Of a stretch of DNA of 64,000 nucleotides, positions 15,897-24,661 are shown in pieces. Numbering within the stretch: the stretch's first letter is position 1; every line of letters begins with the position of its first letter. Origin of the DNA: Persephonella sp. IF05-L8 (GTDB taxonomy: Bacteria; Aquificota; Aquificia; Aquificales; Hydrogenothermaceae); assembly GCF_000703045.1 (NCBI RefSeq), contig NZ_JNLJ01000005.1, forward strand, positions 163,023 through 227,022, in the 5' to 3' direction. The notes below the pieces were generated by a model. That model searched no databases. It was not told the origin of the DNA and saw nothing but the letters and a program-made list of their open reading frames with translations. The translations under genes were made by a program, and so were the position numbers.

Positions 15897-18569
15897 TTAT
15901 ATAGAAACGGGGGAAAAGTATTTGTTTTCAATCTCTTGTGGTGATACAGGTTTACTGAAGAAATAACCCTGACCGTAAGTACATCCCAGTTCTTTTAAAA
16001 TATTTAGATGTTCCTCTGTTTCTATCCCTTCGGCAAGAGAGTTCATTGAAAGTATCTGGGTTAATTTTATTATAGTAAAGACAATCCCTCTATCATATTC
16101 ATCATGGGTCATGTCCTTTACAAACTCTCTATCTATTTTCAGAACAGATATTGGAAATTTTTTTAGATATGTTAATGATGAATATCCTGTTCCAAAGTCA
16201 TCCAGCATAATTTCTATGCCATTTTGAACAAGCTTATTCAGGAGACGTTTATTGTGGTCTATATTTTCAAGGAGTATATTCTCTGTAATTTCCACACAGA
16301 TTTGTCCTTCCAGTTTATTTTCTTTTACTTTTTTTATTAAAAACTCAAGAACATTTTCGTTTTTAAAATCTACAGGGGAGATATTTATTGAAGCTCTTAC
16401 CTCTATTCCTTTTTCTTGCCAGATTTTTATCTGTTTCGTTACCTTTTCAATAACTATTTTTGTAATAGAACTGATAATGCCTGTTTCTTCTGCAATCGGT
16501 ATAAAAACAGATGGTTGCATTAGTCCGAATTTTATTGAGTTCCATCTTAGGAGAGCTTCCACCTTGACCGGTCTGTTTGTCTGTAAGTCAAAAATAGGTT
16601 GATATAAAACGAAGAATTCTTCGGGAAATTCCTGAACAGCTCTTTTAAGTTCTTTTTCTATTTCAAATTTTTCTTTAATCTGTTTTTCAAATTCTGGAGA
16701 GAAAAATACAAAACTACTTTGATTTGTTTTTCTGGAATTTTCTTTTGCTCTATACATAGCTATGTCGGCTCTTTTTATCAGTTGTTCAGCAGAGAGACCA
16801 TCTTCAGGAAATACTGTTATTCCTATACTTGCAGTTATTGAAAATTTATGACCATTTATCTCAACTGGTTTTTCTATTTCTTTTATTATTTTTTCCAGTA
16901 TGATTACTATATCGTCAAATTTGGCAAAATTAGGGATTATAACTCCAAATTCATCTCCTCCAAATCTTCCGATGATATCTTCTTTCCAAAGAGCTTTTTT
17001 TAACTGATTTCCTATAACTTTCAAGACTTCATCTCCCATAGAATGTCCATAACTATCATTTATATTTTTAAAGTGGTTCAGGTCTATAAAAAGAAGAAAG
17101 AATTTGCTTTTATTTTTACGGTAAAGATTGATAAAGTATTCCAATTTGTTATAAAACCCTCTTCTGCTTAGTAAGTTGGTTAAACTATCCTTTTCTACCA
17201 TTTCCTTCAATCTATTTTCCAGTTCTTTTATTTTGGTAATATCAATGGCTATTCCCATACCGTATGGTTTTCCATTAATAAATACCGTATTTGATATAAT
17301 CAATAAGTCTTTTAAGGTTCCATCTTTTGCTTTCAATTTCATCTGGAATTCATTTCGGAATTTTTCTCCTCTAAGTCTTTTTTTAATGTTTCTGGTAATG
17401 TTTTCTTTAAGTCTGGTATCTGTTTCTATCAAAAAATCTGTAATGGGTCTTCCGATAACTTCTGCAGGGGTATATCCCAGAATATTTTTGATAAATGGAT
17501 TTATATACTCAATTTTCTCCCTAAAAAGATACACTCCAACTGGAGCATTTTCGGCAAGAACTTCAAACATCTCGGATTTTTCTTTTGCCTGTTTTAGATA
17601 ATTTTCTGCAGCTAATAGTAAAAGGTTTATTTCCTTTGAAAGTGTGTTGAATTCTTCTGAAGAAAATTTTTCTGGTAATCTCTGGCTAAAATCACCGTTG
17701 TTTGCTATCTCATCTAATTTTTTTATAATCTCGGCAAGAGGTTTTCCAAAAAAGTTTCTGAATGAGAAATACAATATTAAAAATGTTATTAGAAATATAA
17801 AAATGAATACCGAGCTTGAAATTAGCATAAAAGTGTGAGCTTGTTTTGTAATATGTGGTTGTATATATCCAGAATAGACAGTTAAAGGAGTTCCATTGAT
17901 ACTTTTTCTTGTTAAACTGAAGATATAATCATCAGAACCTTCCTTGAGGTATAATGTTCCCTCAATGAGCTTTTCTTTTTTATCTAAAAAATTAACCTTT
18001 ATAGAAGATTGGGTGGGTTTTATTAAGGATAGGTCTAATCCCTCTACTTTTTTGCCAAATACCAGGTAGCCAACCTTTTTATCTTTTTTATTTTTAGAAG
18101 GTATATACTGAACCGAGACTATCCATGGTTTGTTGTTTAAAGAAACAAAACCTGTAATGCTTTTGTTCATAGATACAATATGGGTTAAGGTGTTAGTTAA
18201 ATGATAACAGTTCAAAGAAGAAGGATAACATTGCATTAGGATAATTTCCCCTTTTGAATTCAGAAGCATATACAGATTTATCCTGTATTCTTTTAGGATG
18301 GATGTATCAAAGCTGTTTGTGGCAATATTTTCATTTTTTATAAGTAAGTGAATATTGTCGCTGTTAGCTTCTTTTTCTGCCAGTTTTTTTAAGTTGTGAA
18401 GCTGTTTATTAAGGTCAGCATCTATATGTTTAAATGTTGAATATATGTACTCATATTCAATGTTTCTAAAATTTTTAGTTTCCAGACCAAAGTAAAAAAT
18501 CAGAAAAAAGGTAACAAAAAATAAAAATATCCCTGCATAAAGTAATAAAAACTTTTTCTTTAAACTCAT
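15897..18569 (-). CDS. Membrane sensor with PAS, GGDEF and EAL domains
   Basis: A bifunctional cyclic-di-GMP enzyme of 890 residues. A transmembrane helix (about 7-28), an extracytoplasmic sensor region (about 30-240) and a second helix (about 247-270) come first. A HAMP-like linker and a PAS domain (about 340-450) follow, then GGDEF (about 455-620) with intact GRFGGDEFGV, and EAL (about 640-885). EAL signatures KVEALLRWNS, VEITEN, LDDFGTGYSS and LKIDREF look catalytically complete. The autoinhibitory RxxD is absent (WKED). Whether synthesis or hydrolysis dominates is unknown. No ribosome binding site is obvious. It is downstream of the exchanger gene. Confidence 0.92.
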   Translation of the reverse strand: MSLKKKFLLLYAGIFLFFVTFFLIFYFGLETKNFRNIEYEYIYSTFKHIDADLNKQLHNLKKLAEKEANSDNIHLLIKNENIATNSFDTSILKEYRINLYMLLNSKGEIILMQCYPSSLNCYHLTNTLTHIVSMNKSITGFVSLNNKPWIVSVQYIPSKNKKDKKVGYLVFGKKVEGLDLSLIKPTQSSIKVNFLDKKEKLIEGTLYLKEGSDDYIFSLTRKSINGTPLTVYSGYIQPHITKQAHTFMLISSSVFIFIFLITFLILYFSFRNFFGKPLAEIIKKLDEIANNGDFSQRLPEKFSSEEFNTLSKEINLLLLAAENYLKQAKEKSEMFEVLAENAPVGVYLFREKIEYINPFIKNILGYTPAEVIGRPITDFLIETDTRLKENITRNIKKRLRGEKFRNEFQMKLKAKDGTLKDLLIISNTVFINGKPYGMGIAIDITKIKELENRLKEMVEKDSLTNLLSRRGFYNKLEYFINLYRKNKSKFFLLFIDLNHFKNINDSYGHSMGDEVLKVIGNQLKKALWKEDIIGRFGGDEFGVIIPNFAKFDDIVIILEKIIKEIEKPVEINGHKFSITASIGITVFPEDGLSAEQLIKRADIAMYRAKENSRKTNQSSFVFFSPEFEKQIKEKFEIEKELKRAVQEFPEEFFVLYQPIFDLQTNRPVKVEALLRWNSIKFGLMQPSVFIPIAEETGIISSITKIVIEKVTKQIKIWQEKGIEVRASINISPVDFKNENVLEFLIKKVKENKLEGQICVEITENILLENIDHNKRLLNKLVQNGIEIMLDDFGTGYSSLTYLKKFPISVLKIDREFVKDMTHDEYDRGIVFTIIKLTQILSMNSLAEGIETEEHLNILKELGCTYGQGYFFSKPVSPQEIENKYFSPVSI

Positions 18570-18634
18570 TTACAAATAATAATATAGACTTTGTACTTAG
18601 AGGCAACAGTTGATATTATTAAGGCTGAAAAGCC

Positions 18635-19636
18635 TTAGTAGGAAGCTACAAAAATAATATATATCCCGATTATATATATGAATATTAATATAATTGTTTC
18701 GTAGGCAAGAGGTAGTAACTTTTTTTCTGCTTTGTATATTAATCCGGCTATCACAATACTGGTCATTAAGACTGAAAAGCTTGCAGGTAGGAGGTTTATA
18801 GAATTCATATCAGCAAAAATAGAACCCTTCATATAAAAAATATCTGCTATAGGCAAAATAAAAACATTGAAAATATTACTTCCAAGAAGATTGGCTACAG
18901 CAATCTGAACCAGATTAAGTCTGATAGCAGCAATAGATACTGCAAGTTCTGGTAAGGATGTTGAAATTGCTATAAATAAACTTCCGAAAAAGGTTTCACT
19001 TAATCCGAAAATCTCTGTTATTTTATGCCCTACATCAGGAAGAAATATTGCTGCAATAATTATTAATATTGAGAAGAAGATAGATTTTATAATTACTTCT
19101 TTCAACTGCACTTTTTCATACTGAAGTTCTTCTGCAACTTCTCTAACAGCTATTTTTATAAGTCTTCTTTCGTAATCAGTGGTTATTTTTAGCGCAATTA
19201 TATAAATAAGAATTATCACAAAAGAGGAAACACTTATCCATCCAATAGATGGAATAATGTCATCTAAAAGGAGGCTTATTCCTGCAAATGTGATTAACAT
19301 AATCCCGAAGGCTGAGCTTAAAGTAAAACCATGATGAACCTTTGTGGTTAAAGGCTGGTCTCTAACAAAGGCGTCTAAAATTGCAAGGAGAAATAAGTTT
19401 GCCATACAACTACCAAAAATTTCTCCAGCCACTAAATCTGGAGATTGAACATAGGCAGCAGCACTGATACCTGTAATAAGCTCAGGAAGGGAAGTAACAG
19501 AGGCAATAAATATCAGCCCTATAATACTTCTTCCAATATTTAGCTTTTCAGCTAATATATCCCCATACTTAACTAAGTTTTTCCCTGCAAAAAATATTAT
19601 TACAACTAAAATCAGAAACTCTATCCAGTAAATCAT
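18635..19636 (-). CDS. Ca2+/Na+ antiporter family membrane protein (CaCA, YrbG-like)
   Basis: A 333-residue inner-membrane exchanger with about ten helices arranged as two inverted halves. The two alpha repeats are visible. The first is SVTSLPELITGISAA with GEIFGSCMANLFLL, and the second is AISTSLPELAVSIAAIR with ANLLGSNIFNVFIL. The conserved Glu of each SLPEL and the GSN motif bind the cation. The first repeat has GSCMAN instead of the usual GSN-type sequence. It starts at the TAATG overlapping the stop of the cation ATPase gene. The pair probably acts together in Ca2+ or Na+ homeostasis. Confidence 0.88.
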   Translation of the reverse strand: MIYWIEFLILVVIIFFAGKNLVKYGDILAEKLNIGRSIIGLIFIASVTSLPELITGISAAAYVQSPDLVAGEIFGSCMANLFLLAILDAFVRDQPLTTKVHHGFTLSSAFGIMLITFAGISLLLDDIIPSIGWISVSSFVIILIYIIALKITTDYERRLIKIAVREVAEELQYEKVQLKEVIIKSIFFSILIIIAAIFLPDVGHKITEIFGLSETFFGSLFIAISTSLPELAVSIAAIRLNLVQIAVANLLGSNIFNVFILPIADIFYMKGSIFADMNSINLLPASFSVLMTSIVIAGLIYKAEKKLLPLAYETIILIFIYIIGIYIIFVASY

Positions 19637-22155
19637 TAAATACTTCCTTTATTCATAAAAAATTCAGCCCATTTTTTTATCTCAATAATTATAAAGAATG
19701 CTAAAGCAACCCCTAATATAACCATCCAGTCTGAAAGGGTTAAAGGAACTGTATGTAGCCAGTCAGGAAATATGTATGTTGCCAGTAATTGTAGAACAAC
19801 ACCTATACCAACCCCTACATACATATACGGGTTAACAGTTAGACTTACAAAGATATTTTTAAAGAAAGGCTGGGTAATTATTGATTGAAATCCATTAAAC
19901 CATTGAATAACTATCAAAGATGTAAAGGCCATGGCAATAGCATGCTGCAGCTGTGTTGTATTCAGGAAGTAAAGAAAGACAGAAAGGGTAAGGATAGCCA
20001 TCAGCAGTCCTGCAAAAATAATATCTAAAATCTGCTTTTTATCAAAAAATGTTTTTTCTGGCGGCTTTGGTTTTTCGTTCATTACGTCTTTATCTTCTTT
20101 ATTAAAAGCAAAGGTTTTGTCCTGAACTCCTTCTGTTACAACATTTATCCATAAAATCTGTATAGGATGTAAAGGAAGTGGAAAGTTCAGCAAAAATGCA
20201 GAGCTAATTAATCCAATTTCTCCTAAGCTGCAGGACATTAGGTAGTAGATGGTTTTTCGTAGGTTTAAAGCAATATTTCTTCCATACCGAATAGCATCCA
20301 CAATAACAGAGAGATTATTATCTGTTATAATCATCTTTGCCACTTCTTTTGCTGCTTCTGAGCCAGACCCCATAGCAATTCCTAAGTCTGCTACTTTTAA
20401 GGCAGGGACATCATTTACACCATCTCCTGTAACAGCTACAATCTCTTTGTTGGACTGGAGAACTTTTACTATTCTGTATTTGTCTTCAGGGGTTGCCCTT
20501 GCCACAACAGATGTTCTTTTTAATACATTATAAAGCTCCTTATCTGAATACTTTTTCAGGTCTTCTCCTAAAAGGGAGAAATCTCCTTTCTGATATATAT
20601 CAACCATCTTGGCAATGGCTATGGCTGTTTTAATATTATCCCCTGTTACCATTATTACTCTAATTCCGGCTTTTCTGGCAATTTTTACAGCTTCCTTTAC
20701 ATTTTCTTTTGGAGGGTCTAAAAATCCAATCAGTCCTATAAGTTTTATTTTTATTTTTGTTATATCATCTGGAATTTTATCTATTTCAGAATATCCTACA
20801 GCTATAACCCTAAGGCCGTTTTCTGCCATTTCATCGTGGACTTTTTGAAGCTGTGAAACATCATTTATAGCAAAATTTATCAAACTTTCAAAAGCCCCTT
20901 TTATAAATAAAAACTTTTTACCATCAATTTCATTTATAGTAGCCATTAATCTTAGTTTTGTATCAAAGGGGTGTTCCCAAATTCTTTTATATTTTTCCCT
21001 TGCTTTTCTCCAGTTAAAACCTTGATTTTCCAGCCACTTTAATAATGCAACTTCCAGAGGGTCTCCCTTTGTATCAAAGGCATCATTACATAATGCAGCT
21101 GTAAGAAGCAGTTTTTCTTTGTCTAAAGTAAAATAATCTTTTACTTGTAGTTTTCCTTCGGTGATTGTTCCTGTCTTATCAGAAACTATAAATGTGGCAC
21201 TTCCAAGGGTTTCCACAGAGGGTAAATATTTTACCAATGTTTTTTTCTTTGCAAGTCTTAATGCCCCTATTACCAGTATAAATGTAACAACCAGAGGTAA
21301 TCCTTCAGGAACAGAAGATACCAGTTCAGAAACAAGAAGTAAAAATAGTGTATAAAAATCTCTTCCCTGTAAAATCCCTATAACAAATATTACAGATAGA
21401 ACTCCTATCAAAAGAAATATCCATTTTTTAGAAAATGTTTTTAGAGACCTCTGCAATGGTGTTTCAGGGGATTTTTCTTTTACTTTTTCTGCTATCTTTC
21501 CAATTTCTGTGTTCTTGCCTGTTGCATAAACTATTCCTTTTCCCTTTCCTCTAACAATTAACGTTCCTTTGAAAAGGATATTTACTCTTTTATAAACAGG
21601 GGTATCCTCTGGAAGAACCACAGAAGCATCTTTTTCAACAGGTATAGACTCTCCTGTCAAAATAGCCTCATCTACAAGAAGACCTGCTGTCTCAATTAGT
21701 CTTATATCAGCAGGAACAACATCCCCTTCTCCAAGGATAACAATATCCCCGGGAACTACCTGAGATACAGGAATTTCTATCTCTTTCCCATCTCTTAAGA
21801 CTGTTGTTTTTGTCTGGGTTAATTTTTTTAAGGCTTCCAAAGAAGCCTGGGCTTTTAGTTCCTGTAGAAAACCTAAAAAACCATTTATAAAGATAATTCC
21901 AGCTATTATTCCAGTGTCTAAGTAATCTCCCATAAAAAAGGTTATGATGGAAGCTGCAATAAGTATATAAACCAGAGGATTATTAAACTGTCTGATAAAA
22001 ATTAAAAATTTACTTTCTTTTTTATCTTCTAACTCATTTAGACCGAATTTTTTTAATCTTTTTTCAGCTTCCTGTGAGTTTAAACCTTTTGGTGAACTAT
22101 TTAAAAGCTTAAAAGTTTCTTCTATGGATAATGTATGGAATTTATACTCTTTCAT
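19636..22155 (-). CDS. P-type cation-transporting ATPase (Ca2+-type, P2)
   Basis: This 839-residue pump uses ATP to move cations across the inner membrane. It has an N-terminal cation-ATPase domain, LTGES in the actuator domain, SDKTGTITEG with phospho-acceptor Asp326, and VTGDGVNDVPALK. About ten membrane helices are expected. The M4 motif is VPEGLP as in SERCA and PMR1-like pumps. In M6 the usual N-x-x-T-D-G is LWINVVTEGVQD, with Glu replacing the ion-binding Asp, so ion specificity is uncertain. ATG 22155 has GAGGTAA just upstream. It is translationally coupled to the exchanger gene. Confidence 0.92.
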   Translation of the reverse strand: MKEYKFHTLSIEETFKLLNSSPKGLNSQEAEKRLKKFGLNELEDKKESKFLIFIRQFNNPLVYILIAASIITFFMGDYLDTGIIAGIIFINGFLGFLQELKAQASLEALKKLTQTKTTVLRDGKEIEIPVSQVVPGDIVILGEGDVVPADIRLIETAGLLVDEAILTGESIPVEKDASVVLPEDTPVYKRVNILFKGTLIVRGKGKGIVYATGKNTEIGKIAEKVKEKSPETPLQRSLKTFSKKWIFLLIGVLSVIFVIGILQGRDFYTLFLLLVSELVSSVPEGLPLVVTFILVIGALRLAKKKTLVKYLPSVETLGSATFIVSDKTGTITEGKLQVKDYFTLDKEKLLLTAALCNDAFDTKGDPLEVALLKWLENQGFNWRKAREKYKRIWEHPFDTKLRLMATINEIDGKKFLFIKGAFESLINFAINDVSQLQKVHDEMAENGLRVIAVGYSEIDKIPDDITKIKIKLIGLIGFLDPPKENVKEAVKIARKAGIRVIMVTGDNIKTAIAIAKMVDIYQKGDFSLLGEDLKKYSDKELYNVLKRTSVVARATPEDKYRIVKVLQSNKEIVAVTGDGVNDVPALKVADLGIAMGSGSEAAKEVAKMIITDNNLSVIVDAIRYGRNIALNLRKTIYYLMSCSLGEIGLISSAFLLNFPLPLHPIQILWINVVTEGVQDKTFAFNKEDKDVMNEKPKPPEKTFFDKKQILDIIFAGLLMAILTLSVFLYFLNTTQLQHAIAMAFTSLIVIQWFNGFQSIITQPFFKNIFVSLTVNPYMYVGVGIGVVLQLLATYIFPDWLHTVPLTLSDWMVILGVALAFFIIIEIKKWAEFFMNKGSI

Positions 22156-22251
22156 ATTACCTCTTTTATAAAGGATTTTTAAATAATACTATGATGAAAA
22201 AATTAGTTGTCTATAATCTCCTTCAGAACAGTTTTAAAATTAGTGAGAATT

Positions 22252-22569
22252 TTAATAAATTCTAATTCCTGTTGATTTTGCTTCTTGAGATATATAATCC
22301 TGACTGTTCAGTAGCTTTATTACTAAATCAATTTTTTGCTCACCAATTTTTTTATCAAGTTCCACCAAAAAGTTTAACTTCTTATCAAGGATATTTTTGT
22401 ATTCTGGCGTTTCTATGTATATATCAATATCTCCACCTTTTTTAGTTAAATCTGCCCGTGAACCAAAAATCCAGACTTGACAATCTTTTCCAAAAATTTT
22501 TTGGGATAAATTTATGATTTCATCAATAACATATTCAGGAAGCCTGATTTTTTCATATACCTTTTGCAT
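22252..22569 (-). CDS. MNT-type nucleotidyltransferase (probable antitoxin)
   Basis: A 105-residue minimal nucleotidyltransferase. The core is VWIFGSRADLTKKGGDIDIY, with the GS motif followed by the D-x-D metal ligands. A third acidic position is in KIDLVI. In MNT/HEPN toxin-antitoxin systems this protein neutralises the HEPN RNase, in characterised cases by adding AMP to it. Its ATG overlaps the end of the HEPN reading frame by 17 bases. This gene order (HEPN first) is the opposite of the second module at 31.6-32.2 kb. It lies downstream of the efflux operon. Confidence 0.85.
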   Translation of the reverse strand: MQKVYEKIRLPEYVIDEIINLSQKIFGKDCQVWIFGSRADLTKKGGDIDIYIETPEYKNILDKKLNFLVELDKKIGEQKIDLVIKLLNSQDYISQEAKSTGIRIY

Positions 22570-23004
22570 ACAGATAGTTCCTTATTTTGAAGAATGTGTT
22601 TTTGATATAATCTAATTTTTCTATTGCATTTTTAACTGCTTCTGATTTTATATCAGTTTCCCAGGGATATATATGGATAAATTCATTTCTTAGTTTTCTA
22701 ATTTGTTCCATTCTTCAGCACTTTCTAAAAAACCATATTTTTCAAGAGTGTTTAATATGTCTATAAAGATAGCTTCTGTATAACTTTTTCCAGTTAAAAT
22801 TTCAAAAAATATTGGAAATAATTTTTCTCCTATGGCACTTTTAAGCTTTATAAACCTAAAAATAAAAGCATCAAGTAAAACTATATTTTCATAATTATCC
22901 AAATTTTCTGGAACCAAGTTAAGCTCTTTTAGCTTTTTTGTTTCATAGTCCAGAGTTTCAATATGCTTTTCTATTTCCTGTAAAATCAGCTTTATATCCT
23001 TCAT
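22553..23004 (-). pseudogene. HEPN-domain protein gene broken by a one-base frameshift
   Basis: The first part (23004 down to 22690) encodes 104 helical residues and runs into a stop right after AEEWNKLEN. In another frame, from about 22711, the sequence continues as RKLRNEFIHIYPWETDI and ends at TGA 22553-22555. The joined product of about 150 residues has the normal HEPN size. The catalytic R-x4-H (RNEFIH, followed by IY) lies entirely in the second frame. One missing base in TTAGAAAACTAAG (near 22700) explains it. The gene may be inactivated, phase-variable, recoded or mis-sequenced. A HEPN-family substrate-binding or toxin role is inferred from the neighbouring MNT gene. Confidence 0.85.
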
Positions 23005-23041
23005 TATTCAAATTTCCTAAGACTTTTAAATTTTAAACTTT

Positions 23042-24661
23042 TTAATTTTCTTCATAAAATCTAACAAAAATATCCTCAAAAGTTTTGGCGTCTGGGAATT
23101 TTTTGTGAAGGTTTTCAGGAGTGTCGTCAACGATTTTCTTACCTTGTTTCAGGACAACTACCCTATCGCAGTATTCTGCTTCGCTCATGTAGTGGGTTGT
23201 TATAAGGATTGAAATCCCCCATTTTTGCTTAAGCTGGTGTAGTAGTTTCCAAAGCTGTGCCCTCGCAACTGCGTCAACGCCACTTGTAGGCTCATCTAAG
23301 AATAAAACCACTGGCTCGTGTAATATTGCAGCAGCAACAGAAAATCTCTGGTTGATACCAAGGGGCAGCTCTGTTGGTAGGTAGTTCAGATAATCTTTAA
23401 ATCCCAGACCTTCTGCCAGTTTTTCTATTCTTTTTATGGCTTTTGAGGTAGGTATTTTGTGCATATTGGCAAAATAGATTAGATTTTCTCTGATGGTCAT
23501 ATCTTTATAAAGAGCAAACTTCTGACTGACGTATCCGATTTTGCTTTTTAGCTCAAGTCTGTCTTTATAGCTTTTTATCTTTTTCCCAAGTAGCCATAGC
23601 TCTCCTTCATCAATTGGATAAAGTCCAAGTAGCATTTTTATAAATGTTGTTTTTCCTGCACCATTGGCACCTAACAGCCCAAGAATTTCTCCTTTTCTTA
23701 AAACCATATCTATATGGTCATCTGCAATAAAATCTCCAAATCTTTTTGTTAAGCCTTTAGCTTCCATAACTATTTCAGGGATTTCAATCTGAGTTTCCCT
23801 TTCTTCTATGGTTATTTCTGGGATATGTTTGTATTTTTTTAGAGCATCAACAAAGAAAACACTTTCAAGGTCTGGCTCTGCATGGGGAACATTAAGAGGC
23901 TTTAAAGAATATGTTCTTTTATTAAATGAAAAACATTCTTCGTGGCAGTCAGTTTCAACATATGTATATTCTCTAACAGAGTTTATTAGTTCTTGAGCTG
24001 TTCCTTGTGCGATAATCTGCCCATCTTCAAAAAGGAGAACTCTATCCATCTTTTCCGCTTCCTGCATATATCCTGTACTGATAAGAGCAATAATCCCTTC
24101 TTTTTTTCTTATTTCGTCAATAATTTCCCAGAGTTCTCTTCTACTGAGTGGGTCAACGCCTGTTGTAGGCTCATCAAGAATTAGAAGTTTTGGTTTATGA
24201 ATAAGAGTGCAGATTAAAGATAATTTCTGCTGCATTCCACCACTAAGGTGTCCAGCCTGTCTGTCCTGAAACTGATATAAACCTGCCATTTTAAGCAGTC
24301 TTTCCCGATATTGCCAGTATGCATCATCTTTTTTAAGATTTCTTATTGCCGTAAAAAAATCTAAATGTTCTTTTACAGTCAGAAGTGGATAAAGAACCAG
24401 CCCAATTCCCTGTGGCATAAAGCCAATATGTGGTTTTACTTTTTCTGCTTCTTTCGGTGAATGATAGGTATATCCTTTATAAACTATTTCCCCTTCAAAC
24501 TTAATCACACCTGCAATGGCATGCATTAATGAACTCTTCCCTGCCCCATCAGGTCCGATAAAGCCAATAATTTCCCCTTCATTAGCCTCTAAAGAAGCCT
24601 CTTTTATCCCAATTTTTTTCTTATATCTAACTGTCAGATTTTTTACTTGTAGTGTTGTCAT
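23042..24661 (-). CDS. ABC transporter ATP-binding protein with two ATPase domains (YbhF-like)
   Basis: A 539-residue protein of two fused nucleotide-binding domains. The first (about 1-235) has Walker A GPDGAGKSSLM, signature LSGGMQQKLS and Walker B LLILDEPTTGVDP. The second (about 295-535) has GANGAGKTTF, a divergent signature LPLGINQRFS and LFLDEPTSGVDA. The fusion and the odd second signature are typical of YbhF/RbbA-type exporters, which work with an HlyD-type protein and two ABC-2 permeases. The HlyD partner is encoded nearby, but no permease gene is in this window. It overlaps mscS by 35 bases. Confidence 0.92.
   Translation of the reverse strand: MTTLQVKNLTVRYKKKIGIKEASLEANEGEIIGFIGPDGAGKSSLMHAIAGVIKFEGEIVYKGYTYHSPKEAEKVKPHIGFMPQGIGLVLYPLLTVKEHLDFFTAIRNLKKDDAYWQYRERLLKMAGLYQFQDRQAGHLSGGMQQKLSLICTLIHKPKLLILDEPTTGVDPLSRRELWEIIDEIRKKEGIIALISTGYMQEAEKMDRVLLFEDGQIIAQGTAQELINSVREYTYVETDCHEECFSFNKRTYSLKPLNVPHAEPDLESVFFVDALKKYKHIPEITIEERETQIEIPEIVMEAKGLTKRFGDFIADDHIDMVLRKGEILGLLGANGAGKTTFIKMLLGLYPIDEGELWLLGKKIKSYKDRLELKSKIGYVSQKFALYKDMTIRENLIYFANMHKIPTSKAIKRIEKLAEGLGFKDYLNYLPTELPLGINQRFSVAAAILHEPVVLFLDEPTSGVDAVARAQLWKLLHQLKQKWGISILITTHYMSEAEYCDRVVVLKQGKKIVDDTPENLHKKFPDAKTFEDIFVRFYEEN

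Noticed and set aside
18620-18637. Hairpin TAAGGCT-GAAA-AGCCTTA at the end of the exchanger gene, as a terminator
   Set aside because: The stem is seven base pairs with a stable loop, but no T-run follows on the minus strand and the hairpin overlaps the stop codon. It may be weak or accidental.
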